32,749 nucleotides of DNA from an uncultured Oscillibacter sp. (GTDB lineage: Bacteria > Bacillota > Clostridia > Oscillospirales > Oscillospiraceae), in assembly GCA_902490355.1 (NCBI GenBank), contig CABUDN010000008.1, positions 1 through 32,749 of the forward strand, read 5' to 3'. Positions 1 to 7,876 of this stretch are shown one piece after another. Each line of letters begins with the position of its first letter. The first letter of the stretch is position 1. Below the pieces are notes generated by a model. That model was not told where the DNA came from, searched no databases, and saw only the letters and a list, made by a program, of their open reading frames with translations. The position numbers were made by a program, and so were the translations under genes.

Positions 1-24
1 AAAAAAGAAAAGGGAGGAAAGTTT

Positions 25-1395
25 ATGTTAACCGGTGCTCCGCTGATTGCGGTCTTTCTCGTCACAATGGTCATTTTGTTTGTGCTGCTGATCAAATTTA
101 AATTCAGCGCAACCATTGCCCTGGTGCTTGCCTCCATGATTCTCGGCATTGCCAGCGGCATGCCCCTGACCACGCTCTCCAATTCCATTAACGGCGGTTT
201 TGGCGGGACGATGACCAGTCTGGGATTGCTGCTGGCGTTTGGCGGCATCTTCGGATTGCTCCTGACTGAGTCCGGCGGTACGGAGGAGCTGGCCAAAGCC
301 ATGCTGCGCAAGTTCGGCAGCAAATACGATACCCTGGCGCTGAACCTCACAGGCTTTATTATCTCCATCCCGGTGTTCTTCGGTTCTGCCTATATCATGC
401 TGGCGCCTCTGCTGACGTCCATGGCCAAGATTACCAGGAAAAAGCTCCCGGTGTATGTGATTGCCCTGTATACCGGCTTGTGCATTACCCACTCCATGGT
501 GCCTCCCACGCCGGGACCGGTTGCAGTGGCAGGCGTGCTGGATGCCAACCTGGGATTTGTGATTCTCTATGGCTGCATTTTGGGCATCATTGCAAGCCTG
601 CTTTGCGGCTGGCTGCTCAGCACGCCGCTGGGCAACCGCCTGGACTACACCCTGGACGATGATTCCCTGCCGGAGAACACTGCCATGGATCAGGAAGCCC
701 TCCTGGCCCACAATCCCAATGCCCCCTCCGCGGGTTTGATCGTTGCGCTCATTCTGTTCCCGGCCGTTTTGATCTGCGCCGGTGCCATCGGCGTGCTCTT
801 TGTCAGCGAAGGCCCGGTGTACGAATTTTTGTCCTTCATCAGCAATGGTGCCGTTGCGCTGTTCTTTGCCATGCTGCTGACGGGATTCTGCCTGCGCAAG
901 TATCTCGCGGACAAGGGTACCGTGATGAAGCTCATTGACAAGCTGACCGATCAGGTGGGCAACGTCATTTTGGTCGTGGGTGCCGGCGGCGTGTTCGGCC
1001 AGGTCATCAAGGACACCGGTCTTGCCGATGCCCTGGTGGATATCTTCAGCCGCTACAACATGCCCGTTTTGATCCTGGCCTTCCTGCTGACGCTGATTAT
1101 CCGCGCTTCCGTGGGTTCCGCCACCGTGGCCATGCTGACGGCTGCGTCCATTGTGGGCCCCGGTGCCATTGAACTGGGCTATTCCCCCGTTGTGCTGACC
1201 ATGATCATCTGCGCCGGTTCCATGGGCCTGTCCATCCCCACCGACGGCGGCTTCTGGATCGTGTCCCGGATGAGCAACCTGGATACCAAGCAGACCCTGA
1301 CCTGCGTGTCCGTCCCCTCGACGCTCTCCTGCATTGTCCTGTTTGCGCTGGCGATGATTCTCAACAGCTTCACCGGCATTCTGCCCGGTCTGTAA
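25..1395 (+). CDS. GntP-family permease (gluconate/organic acid:H+ symporter type)
   Basis: 456-residue hydrophobic protein with about 12 predicted membrane segments, typical in length for the GntP/gluconate permease family. It probably imports an organic or amino acid with protons across the cytoplasmic membrane. Family-like features are the N-terminal segment rich in small residues with SGMPLTTL, the Pro/Gly-rich HSMVPPTPGPVAVAG near residues 156-170, and GAGGVFGQVIKDTGLADAL near 320-338. The ATG follows AGGGAGG at 11-17 with good spacing; the promoter lies outside the window. It leads an operon for D-amino acid derivatives, so the natural substrate is more likely an N-acyl-D-amino acid, a D-amino acid or a related acid than gluconate. 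The family call is firm; the substrate is inference from the neighbours. Confidence 0.9.
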   Translation: MLTGAPLIAVFLVTMVILFVLLIKFKFSATIALVLASMILGIASGMPLTTLSNSINGGFGGTMTSLGLLLAFGGIFGLLLTESGGTEELAKAMLRKFGSKYDTLALNLTGFIISIPVFFGSAYIMLAPLLTSMAKITRKKLPVYVIALYTGLCITHSMVPPTPGPVAVAGVLDANLGFVILYGCILGIIASLLCGWLLSTPLGNRLDYTLDDDSLPENTAMDQEALLAHNPNAPSAGLIVALILFPAVLICAGAIGVLFVSEGPVYEFLSFISNGAVALFFAMLLTGFCLRKYLADKGTVMKLIDKLTDQVGNVILVVGAGGVFGQVIKDTGLADALVDIFSRYNMPVLILAFLLTLIIRASVGSATVAMLTAASIVGPGAIELGYSPVVLTMIICAGSMGLSIPTDGGFWIVSRMSNLDTKQTLTCVSVPSTLSCIVLFALAMILNSFTGILPGL

Positions 1396-1462
1396 GCGGC
1401 TGGCTGCGTTAAAATCCGGTCCCGTTTCTCATACTGACTTTTTTCACGTGGAGGCGATTTTG

Positions 1463-3070
1463 ATGTTGGATCTTCTGATAAAAAATGGTATGATTGTTGA
1501 TGGTAGCGGTAAAGAAGCTTTTCCTGCAGACGTTGCGGTTCAGGACGGAAAAATCGTTGCGGTGCGGCCTGGAATTGAGGAGCCGGCCGGAAAGATCATT
1601 GATGCCAAAGGGCACTATGTCACGCCCGGCTTCATCGACATGCACCGTCACGGAGACGCTGCGGTTTTCCGCGAGGGATTCGGCGAAATTGAGGTACGGC
1701 AGGGCATTACCAGCATCGTGAACGGACAGTGCGGACTGAGCATTGCGCCCTGTCCTCCGGAGCACCGCGAGGAAATGTTTGCGTTCCTCAACACCATTGT
1801 CGGCAGCGTCAATCCGGACATCCCGTTCCACACATTTGAAGAATACACCGCGCAGGTCAAAAAGCAGCCCCTGCCGATCCACGTGGGCTGCTGCGTGGGC
1901 AATGGCGCGGTTCGGATGGCCACCAACGGGTTTGCCAACGGGAAACTGACTCCGCAGCAGGTCCGCATTGCGCAGGATCACATCCGGGCATCCATTGAGG
2001 CCGGTGCACTGGGCGTGACGCTGGGATTGGTGTATGCGCCGGAAAACCAGTATCAGGTGCCGGATCTTGTTGAGGTTCTTCAGCCTATGCGGGATTTTGA
2101 TATTCCCATCGCTACCCACATTCGGGGAGAAGGGCGTACGCTGCACGACTCGCAGCGGGAGGTGCTGACAGTTGCCCGTGAACTGGGCGTTCAGCTGGAG
2201 TTTTCGCATTTCAAATCCACCGGAAAGGCGTTCTGGGGAGAATTTATCACCAAGGCGCTGGAGCTTGTGGAGGATGCCCGGGCCCAGGGACAGAGAGTGA
2301 CCATCGACGCGTATCCCTGGACGGCGGGCGCCAGCCAGCTGTACCAGTATCTGCCGCCTGATTTCCAGGACGGCGGCTACGACGCGGCCTGCGCCAGAAT
2401 GGCAGACCCTGTGCAGCGTGCCAAGCTGACGGAAATTCTGAAGCACCCGCAGGAGTATTTTGAAAACCAGCTTTACAATGTCGGCTGGGAAAATACCATG
2501 GTCACCGGAGTCAGCCGTCCGGAAAACAAGCAGTATGTCGGCCTGACGGTGACCCAGATCGCCGAAAAGATGGGCAAGGATCCCTATGACGCTGCCTATG
2601 ACCTGCTGATCTCGGAGCGCTGCAATGTCGGTATGATCAACTTCATTTCCGATGAGGCAGACAATCAGAGAATCATCCAGAAGGACTATTGCAGCATCAT
2701 TTCGGACTCCCTGTACGCAGAAGGCGGTTTGCCGCATCCCCGTGTGTATGCATCCTTCCCCAGAGTTCTGGCCACGTTTGTAAGAGAGCGGCATGCGCTG
2801 ACTCTGGAACAGGCGATTCACAAAATGACCCGGCAGCCCGCTGAGGTATATCGTCTGGAGCATAAGGGCCTGATCCGGGAGGGAATGGACGCTGACATTG
2901 TAATCTTTGATCTGGATCGGGTGAATACAGCGGCATCCTATGTGGATCCCAAGCAGTTCCCCACGGGCTTTGACTATGTGCTGGTCAACGGCGTTGTGGT
3001 GGTAAAGGACGATGTGATGGATCGGACCGTGCATCCCGGGACCGTGCTGACAAACCGCTATGTTTCCTGA
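1463..3070 (+). CDS. N-acyl-D-amino-acid deacylase (D-aminoacylase)
   Basis: 535-residue metal-dependent amidohydrolase that should hydrolyse N-acyl-D-amino acids to a carboxylate and a free D-amino acid in the cytoplasm. Visible features: an N-terminal beta-sandwich strand (DLLIKNGMIVDGSG), the metal motif HRH (H61, H63) in GFIDMHRHGD, the cysteine ligand C90 in NGQCGLSIAP, THIRGEG and FSHFKSTG with the other metal histidines, a catalytic-type aspartate in SIISDS, and a C-terminal HPRVYASFPRVLATFV plus ADIVIFDLDRV typical of this family. I chose ATG 1463, which sits 8 bases after GGAGG; an in-frame GTG at 1448 overlaps that ribosome site and is less likely. It is 67 bases after the permease gene with no terminator between them. 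Exact acyl and side-chain specificity cannot be read from sequence. Confidence 0.92.
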   Translation: MLDLLIKNGMIVDGSGKEAFPADVAVQDGKIVAVRPGIEEPAGKIIDAKGHYVTPGFIDMHRHGDAAVFREGFGEIEVRQGITSIVNGQCGLSIAPCPPEHREEMFAFLNTIVGSVNPDIPFHTFEEYTAQVKKQPLPIHVGCCVGNGAVRMATNGFANGKLTPQQVRIAQDHIRASIEAGALGVTLGLVYAPENQYQVPDLVEVLQPMRDFDIPIATHIRGEGRTLHDSQREVLTVARELGVQLEFSHFKSTGKAFWGEFITKALELVEDARAQGQRVTIDAYPWTAGASQLYQYLPPDFQDGGYDAACARMADPVQRAKLTEILKHPQEYFENQLYNVGWENTMVTGVSRPENKQYVGLTVTQIAEKMGKDPYDAAYDLLISERCNVGMINFISDEADNQRIIQKDYCSIISDSLYAEGGLPHPRVYASFPRVLATFVRERHALTLEQAIHKMTRQPAEVYRLEHKGLIREGMDADIVIFDLDRVNTAASYVDPKQFPTGFDYVLVNGVVVVKDDVMDRTVHPGTVLTNRYVS

Positions 3071-3175
3071 TGGATCAAATCGGTATTCCCAGAATTCCTG
3101 CGCCGTGTACCCCGGCTCTGCGCCGGTTTGCGCGGTGTGATATCAGGAAGAAAGCAAAGGAAAGGATGGCATGTA

Positions 3176-3640
3176 ATGGACATTTATGCAAGACTGAAAG
3201 AGCTCGGACTGGAACTTCCGCCTCCCCCTCCGCCGGGTGGACTGTATAAACCCGTCAAACAGGCAGGGAATCTTCTGTTTGTCTCCGGCCAGGGCTGCAC
3301 CCGGGAGGGCGTTCCCTGCTTTACCGGCAAAGTCGGAGCGGAGCGAACCGTGGAAGAAGGCCAGGAGGCGGCCCGGATCTGCGTCATGAACGCGCTGAGT
3401 GTTCTGCATGATTATTTGGGTGATCTGAACAAGGTAGAGTGCCTGGTGAGACTGCAGGGCTTTGTGGCCAGCGCCGAGGGCTTTAACATGCAGCCGAAGG
3501 TGATCGACGGCGCGTCCCGTCTGCTGGCGGATATTTGGGGTGAGGACAACGGCGTCGGTGCCCGTACCGCCATCTCCGCTTATGAGCTGCCCGGCAAGAT
3601 CACGGTTGAGATCGAGTTTATTTTCCAACTGAAGGCATAA
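3176..3640 (+). CDS. RidA/YjgF-family protein
   Basis: 154-residue member of the RidA (YjgF/YER057c/UK114) superfamily. Canonical RidA hydrolyses reactive enamine/imine intermediates such as 2-aminoacrylate. The protein begins with a polyproline stretch before GGLYKPVKQAGNLLFVSGQG, as in the subgroup often annotated as L-PSP endoribonuclease-like, and keeps an arginine (R130 in GARTAISAYELPG) at the position of the active-site Arg of RidA. ATG 3176 follows AAAGGA at 3161-3166; a longer reading from TTG 3128 lacks a ribosome site. Its place next to a PLP-dependent D-amino acid enzyme suggests it clears an enamine product, but substrate and activity are inferred. Confidence 0.88.
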   Translation: MDIYARLKELGLELPPPPPPGGLYKPVKQAGNLLFVSGQGCTREGVPCFTGKVGAERTVEEGQEAARICVMNALSVLHDYLGDLNKVECLVRLQGFVASAEGFNMQPKVIDGASRLLADIWGEDNGVGARTAISAYELPGKITVEIEFIFQLKA

Positions 3641-3661
3641 GTATAAAGGAGGGGCTATTCT

Positions 3662-4780
3662 ATGGATGCAGCCATGTATCGCGTTTCCCACTCTGACGAG
3701 CTGATTACCCCGGTTCTTCTTTACTACAAGGACTATATTATCCAAAATATCCAAAAGGCCGTTGCCATTGCGGGAGACCCGCAGAGACTTTGGCCCCATG
3801 TGAAGACCCACAAGACGCGGGAATTGATCAGTCTGCTCATTGAGCATGGTGTTACCCGCTTCAAATGCGCCACCATTGCAGAAGCGGAAGTGGTTGCATC
3901 CTGCGGACCGACCGACATCATTCTGGCGTATCCCCTGGTTGGCCCCAATGTTGCCCGCTTCCTGGCACTGCAGCAAAACTTCCCCAATGTCCGGTTCTGG
4001 TCCATCGGCGATGATCTGGAGCAGCTGCGCCGTGTAAGCGACGCCGCCCAGGCAGCCGGTACCACGATCCGCTTTATGGCGGATGTCAACGTGGGACAAA
4101 ACCGCACGGGCGTGGCCCTGGACAAGGTCGCCGCGTTCTACAAGGAAGCTGCCGCCATGGAAGGACTGGCTCCCGACGGCTTCCACTGCTATGACGGGCA
4201 TATCCATCAGTCGGACTTTGAGGAGCGCACCCGTCTGGCTGCCGAGATCATGGACAAGGTTTTGGCTCTGAAAAACAGCCTCGTTGCGGACGGATATTCC
4301 TGCACCCATCTGGTGATGGGCGGAACGCCCACCTTCCTCTGCTATGCCAAGTATCCGGACGTGTACATGGCCCCCGGTACGGTATTCCTGACGGACTATC
4401 TCTATTCCCGGGACTATCCCGAGATGGGCTTTATTCCCGCGGGCATCATCATGACCCGGGTCATCAGCCGCCCAACCCCCAGCACCTTTACGCTGGATCT
4501 GGGCTACAAGGGCATTGCGGCGGACCCCGCCGGAATCCGCGGCGTCATCGTGGGAATGGAGGACATTGCCACGCCGGTTGCCCAGAGCGAGGAGCACTGG
4601 GTATTCCAGATTGCGCCCGGCCATGAGGGGGAAATCCCGCCTGTGGGAAGCGAGCTGTTTGTGATGCCGTCCCACATCTGCCCCAGCACGGCACTCTATC
4701 CCGATGTTCCGGTTGTGGAACATGGCGAGATTACCGGCCGCTGGGAGATTGCGGCCCGGAACAGAAAGCTGACATATTGA
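3662..4780 (+). CDS. PLP-dependent D-threonine aldolase / D-serine dehydratase-like enzyme
   Basis: 372-residue fold-type III PLP enzyme (alanine racemase N-terminal barrel plus D-serine dehydratase-like C-terminal domain). The Schiff-base lysine is in PHVKTHKT (K48), the standard motif of this family. Near the C terminus SHICPS carries the His-x-Cys pair (H338, C340) that binds the divalent metal in D-threonine aldolases and eukaryotic-type D-serine dehydratases. Reaction is therefore either cleavage of beta-hydroxy-D-amino acids to glycine plus aldehyde or dehydration of D-serine; the sequence does not separate the two. The ATG follows AAAGGAGGGG at 3645-3654, 21 bases after the RidA-like gene. 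Last gene of the operon; it would consume the D-amino acid released by the deacylase. Confidence 0.88.
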   Translation: MDAAMYRVSHSDELITPVLLYYKDYIIQNIQKAVAIAGDPQRLWPHVKTHKTRELISLLIEHGVTRFKCATIAEAEVVASCGPTDIILAYPLVGPNVARFLALQQNFPNVRFWSIGDDLEQLRRVSDAAQAAGTTIRFMADVNVGQNRTGVALDKVAAFYKEAAAMEGLAPDGFHCYDGHIHQSDFEERTRLAAEIMDKVLALKNSLVADGYSCTHLVMGGTPTFLCYAKYPDVYMAPGTVFLTDYLYSRDYPEMGFIPAGIIMTRVISRPTPSTFTLDLGYKGIAADPAGIRGVIVGMEDIATPVAQSEEHWVFQIAPGHEGEIPPVGSELFVMPSHICPSTALYPDVPVVEHGEITGRWEIAARNRKLTY

Positions 4781-4829
4781 CGTTCCGGTCTGCGTCAAAC
4801 GCGCCGGCATTGCGTATCATGCCTTGATG

Positions 4830-4868
4830 AAAGGGTCCCCTGTTTCCTGTGAAGAGGGGACCCTTTTT
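4830..4868 (+). terminator. Rho-independent terminator of the D-amino acid operon
   Basis: Perfect inverted repeat AAAGGGTCCCCT (4830-4841) and AGGGGACCCTTT (4855-4866), with a 13-base loop and a T tract continuing the right arm. It lies 49 bases after the aldolase/dehydratase stop, so it ends the four-gene unit and separates it from the reductase homologue. Confidence 0.9.
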
Positions 4869-4959
4869 CTATCAGGTTGCCCGGCGGACACCGTGCTGCA
4901 GGTGTTCGGGCCGGGGTTCGGACAGGGCAGCACCGATCTCATTTCGGGAGGAATGCATC

Positions 4960-6108
4960 ATGCGGTATCGTCAATTGGGCCGGACAGGCCTGTCGGTCGG
5001 GGAGATCGGCATGGGCTGCGAGGGATTCTTAGACCGCCCCTATGAACAGGTATGTGAGTATGTGGACATCATGGAGCAGGCGGGGGCAAACCTCATAGAC
5101 CTGTATGCGCCCAATCCTACCTTCCGGTCGGATTTGGGAAGAGCTCTGGAGGGGCGGCGGGATCGATTTATTCTGCAGGCGCATTTGTGCACGGTCTGGA
5201 AACATGGCCAGTATCAGAGAACCCGCGATATCCGGGAAGTGAAGGAGAGCTTTGAAAGCCAGCTGAAGGCGCTGCGCACGGACTATGCCGAGATCGGGAT
5301 GATCCACTACGTGGATTCCCTGGCGGACTGGGAGTCGATTCGCACCGGCCCCGTTCTGGAGTATGCCAGGCAGCTGCTCCGGGAAGGAAAGATCCATCAT
5401 ATCGGATTGTCCAGCCACAATCCGGAGGCGGCTCTGGCTGCGGTCAACAGCGGGTACATTGATGTTTTGATGTTCAGCGTCAATCCCTGCTATGACCTGC
5501 AGCCGGCAAATGAGGATATGGAGGAAATGCGGGCTTTGAAAAACTACGAGGCCCCATTGGTCAACATGGCGCCGGAGCGGCAGGAACTGTATGAGACCTG
5601 CCAGCGGCTGGGTGTGGGCATTACGGTCATGAAGGCCTTCGGCGGCGGAGATCTTTTGAATGAACAGCTTTCCCCGGCCGGAAAGGCTCTGAGCTTGTAT
5701 CAGTGCATACACTACGCCCTCACACGTCCCGGGGTTGCCTGTGTGGTCTCCGGAGCGAGAACACCGGAAGAGCTGCGCAGCAGCATCGCTTATGAAACGG
5801 CATCCCCGGAGGAGACGGACTATGCGGCGGCATTTGCGCAATTCCCACGCATCAGCTGGAGAGGCCACTGTATGTACTGCGGACACTGCGCGCCCTGTCC
5901 GGTTGGAATTGATGTAGCTTCCGTGCTGAAATTCCTCAATTTGGCCAAAGCACAGGGAACACTGCCGGAGACGGTGCGGGAACACTATGCTTTGCTGGAG
6001 CATCCCGCCGGCGCGTGTATTTCCTGCGGAAGCTGTGAGCAGCGCTGTCCCTTCGGCGTGCAGGTGATGGAGCACATGCGCCAGGCGCGGGAGGTGTTCG
6101 GCAAGTAA
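4960..6108 (+). CDS. Aldo/keto reductase homologue fused to a two-cluster ferredoxin domain
   Basis: 382-residue protein with an aldo/keto reductase TIM barrel (about residues 1-295) opening with MRYRQLGRTGLSV and a C-terminal ferredoxin-like domain. The iron-sulfur motifs are C304-x2-C307-x2-C310-x2-C313-P and C353-x2-C356-x2-C359-x3-C363-P, consistent with two [4Fe-4S] clusters. Aligning the barrel by its usual D-T-A-x-x-Y-G pattern, the tetrad Asp is kept (D47) and the His is kept (H116 in GMIHYVDS), but Tyr is replaced by Asn (N52) and Lys by His (H75). It may not be a standard NADPH carbonyl reductase; an electron-transfer or other role is possible. ATG 4960 follows GGGAGGAA; an in-frame GTG at 4849 lies inside the upstream terminator and is rejected. 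It appears monocistronic. Confidence 0.88.
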   Translation: MRYRQLGRTGLSVGEIGMGCEGFLDRPYEQVCEYVDIMEQAGANLIDLYAPNPTFRSDLGRALEGRRDRFILQAHLCTVWKHGQYQRTRDIREVKESFESQLKALRTDYAEIGMIHYVDSLADWESIRTGPVLEYARQLLREGKIHHIGLSSHNPEAALAAVNSGYIDVLMFSVNPCYDLQPANEDMEEMRALKNYEAPLVNMAPERQELYETCQRLGVGITVMKAFGGGDLLNEQLSPAGKALSLYQCIHYALTRPGVACVVSGARTPEELRSSIAYETASPEETDYAAAFAQFPRISWRGHCMYCGHCAPCPVGIDVASVLKFLNLAKAQGTLPETVREHYALLEHPAGACISCGSCEQRCPFGVQVMEHMRQAREVFGK

Positions 6109-6158
6109 CCCGCTGCCGGAGCGGTGTGTGCTTCCAGTGAAAATTCCTTTGGATAACT

Positions 6159-6194
6159 AAAAAGACAGCTGTCCAAATGGACAGCTGTCTTTTT
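6159..6194. terminator. Bidirectional terminator
   Basis: Near-perfect palindrome AAAAAGACAGCTGTCC (6159-6174), loop AAAT, then the complementary arm through 6194. It has A and T tracts on both outer sides, so it can stop the plus-strand reductase transcript and the minus-strand tRNA transcript, between which it lies. Confidence 0.9.
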
Positions 6195-6195
6195 C

Positions 6196-6271
<76 letters not shown>

Positions 6272-6280
6272 ATATGAACT

Positions 6281-6367
6281 TGGTGCCGGTGACCGGACTC
6301 GAACCGGTACAGTATCGCTACCGGGGGATTTTAAGTCCCCTGTGTCTACCAATTCCACCACACCGGC
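6281..6367 (-). tRNA. tRNA-Leu (UAA)
   Basis: 87-base class II tRNA on the minus strand, CCA encoded. The acceptor stem pairs GCCGGTG with CACCGGC; the anticodon stem pairs GGGGA with TCCCC around CTTAAAA, giving anticodon UAA. A long variable arm follows and the T arm GGTTCGAGTCC is conserved. First gene of the tRNA unit, just downstream of a strong promoter. Confidence 0.95.
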
Positions 6368-6385
6368 AGCTGTTCGGCAATGATT

Positions 6386-6415
6386 AGAATACCACATCAT
6401 AGTAGCGGATGTCAA
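6386..6415 (-). promoter_or_regulatory. Sigma-A promoter of the tRNA-Leu/tRNA-fMet unit
   Basis: On the minus strand TTGACA (6415-6410), an 18-base spacer and TATTCT (6391-6386). A very A/T-rich stretch lies upstream (about 6420-6460), like an UP element. Predicted start is near 6379, about 12 bases before the tRNA-Leu 5' end. Confidence 0.85.
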
Positions 6416-6536
6416 GGGCTAAAAATAAAAAACTTTCAAAAAAGTAAAAATTTTTCCGCGGTGCATGCTTTCGTGCAATTTTCCCCGTCTGGACGCATAT
6501 ACTGGAAGGGAACCGAAACGCAAAGGAGGATATACT

Positions 6537-6611
6537 GTGAGACCCCATGGCATGTTTGGAGATGTGGATGATCTGATTTTTGATGACGGTTGGCTGATCA
6601 GCGACCGATGA
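6537..6611 (+). CDS. Small ORF, 24 codons, strong ribosome site, unknown product
   Basis: GTG-started frame of 24 codons encoding an acidic peptide (MRPHGMFGDVDDL, then IFDDGWLISDR). It is preceded by AAAGGAGG at 6522-6529 with 7-base spacing, stronger than most real genes here. A possible -10 TATACT lies at 6498-6503 with a poor -35. A hairpin and then a T-tract terminator follow (6660-6689), so the ORF would sit in its own short transcript. I recognise no family. It may be a real micropeptide, a leader peptide, or a decayed remnant of a longer gene. Confidence 0.4.
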   Translation: MRPHGMFGDVDDLIFDDGWLISDR

Positions 6612-6618
6612 ATCATAA

Positions 6619-6633
6619 GAGGCCGGCGGCCTC
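6619..6633 (+). other. Short palindromic hairpin after the small ORF
   Basis: GAGGCC-GGC-GGCCTC forms a six-pair hairpin 7 bases after the stop of the 24-codon ORF. It has no T tract of its own; it may protect the 3' end or be part of the terminator region that follows. Confidence 0.45.
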
Positions 6634-6659
6634 ATACCAGTTCAGACCCCAGCAGAAAG

Positions 6660-6689
6660 CGGCAAGGCGTTGCGCCCTGCCGTTTTTTT
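6660..6689 (+). terminator. Rho-independent terminator of the small-ORF transcript
   Basis: Stem CGGCAAGGCG with CGCCCTGCCG around a TTG loop (6660-6682, one internal mismatch), followed by seven T on the plus strand (6683-6689). No T tract follows on the minus strand, so it acts mainly on rightward transcripts and is direct evidence for a plus-strand unit upstream of it. Confidence 0.8.
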
Positions 6690-6697
6690 GCGTCTGC

Positions 6698-7756
6698 TCA
6701 CGAACAGATGGTGCCGCCGCCCAGCACGGCATCTCCCTGATAAAGCACCACGGCCTGCCCGGCCGTGACGGCCCGCTGGGGTTCCTGGAAGGTGACGCGG
6801 ATCCGGCCGTCAGGCAGCGGCTCCACCGTGGCTTCCGCCTCCTGCTGGGTGTAGCGGGTTTTGGCGGTAACCTGCAGCGGACCTTCCAGATGGTCCACGG
6901 AGATGAGGTTTACCCGGTCAGCGGTCAGTTCCCGGGTGTAAAGGGCGCTGTTGGGTCCCAGAACCACGGTGCCGGTCTCCAGATCCTTGCGCACCACGTA
7001 CACCGGCACACCGGCACTGACGCCCAGGCCCTTGCGCTGGCCGGTGGTGTAGCACTCCAGCCCCTGATGACGGCCCAGTACCCGGCCCTCCAGATCCACA
7101 AAGTCTCCGGGGACGGAAGCTACGCCGCCGTAGCTGCGCAGAAACGCCACATAGTCCCCGTCGGGAATGAAGCAGATATCCTGACTGTCTGCCCGGTGGG
7201 CATTGCGCAGTCCCGCCTGCTCCGCCATGGCCCGCAGCTGGGGCTTTTCGCAGCTTCCCACCGGCAGCAGCAGGTGGGATAGCTGATGCTGGGTCAGCTG
7301 ATAGAGCACGTAGCTCTGGTCCTTCCGCCGGTCGGTTCCCCGCAGCAGCAGATGCCGCCCGGATGCTTCGTCCCGTCCCACCCGGGCATAATGGCCGGTG
7401 GCCAGGGCATCGGCACCGTGGTCCAGGGCCCAGTCCAGCAGGGCACCGAACTTGATGCAGCGGTTGCAGTCCACACAGGGATTGGGGGTGCGTCCGGCTA
7501 CATATTCGCTGACGAAATGGTCCATGACCTCCCGCTGGAACAGCTCCCGCAGATCCAAAACCGTGTGGGAGATACCCAGGGTATCGGCTACGCTGCGGGC
7601 GTCGGCAATGTCTTGCTCCTGCGGATCCGACGCTCCGGCGCTGCGCAGGCGCAGCGTGACGCCGAATACCTCATATCCCTGCTGGCGCAGCAGCAGCGCC
7701 GCTCCGGCACTGTCCACGCCGCCGCTCATAGCGACGCACACTTTCCTGATGGCCAT
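6698..7756 (-). CDS. mnmA: tRNA-specific 2-thiouridylase MnmA
   Basis: 352-residue enzyme of the MnmA/TrmU family, which uses ATP and a relayed persulfide to make 2-thiouridine at wobble U34 of tRNA-Lys, -Glu and -Gln in the cytoplasm. Visible motifs: the PP-loop SGGVDS near residue 11, the first catalytic Cys in GRTPNPCVDCNRCIKFG, ATGHYARV, and the second Cys in DSQDICFIPDGDY. Length matches the family. I chose the ATG at 7756 because GAGGAGG lies just upstream and the next residues (MAIRKVCVAMSGG) are the normal N terminus; a 25-residue extension is open but unlikely. Its nearest neighbours on the plus-strand map are tRNA genes, but those are a separate unit. Confidence 0.96.
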   Translation of the reverse strand: MAIRKVCVAMSGGVDSAGAALLLRQQGYEVFGVTLRLRSAGASDPQEQDIADARSVADTLGISHTVLDLRELFQREVMDHFVSEYVAGRTPNPCVDCNRCIKFGALLDWALDHGADALATGHYARVGRDEASGRHLLLRGTDRRKDQSYVLYQLTQHQLSHLLLPVGSCEKPQLRAMAEQAGLRNAHRADSQDICFIPDGDYVAFLRSYGGVASVPGDFVDLEGRVLGRHQGLECYTTGQRKGLGVSAGVPVYVVRKDLETGTVVLGPNSALYTRELTADRVNLISVDHLEGPLQVTAKTRYTQQEAEATVEPLPDGRIRVTFQEPQRAVTAGQAVVLYQGDAVLGGGTICS

Positions 7757-7804
7757 GTTCCGCCTCCTCAAATGCATTCTTTTGCTATTGTACCCGCTTA
7801 TAGT

Positions 7805-7851
7805 CAAAAAGAAAAGTCCCTTTTCACGCACCGGCGCTGGAAAAGGGACTT
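7805..7851 (-). terminator. Rho-independent terminator of the FtsA-like/lipoprotein unit
   Basis: AAGTCCCTTTTC (7814-7825) pairs with GAAAAGGGACTT (7840-7851); on the minus strand the hairpin is followed by a T-rich run (TTTCTTTTTG). It lies 26 bases beyond the lipoprotein stop and upstream of mnmA. Confidence 0.88.
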
Positions 7852-7876
7852 GAGAACTGCGCTTTGCCGCACCCGG

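Noticed and set aside
4849..4959. GTG extension of the aldo/keto reductase homologue
   Set aside because: The start lies within the terminator and the added residues do not resemble the family; ATG 4960 has a good ribosome site.
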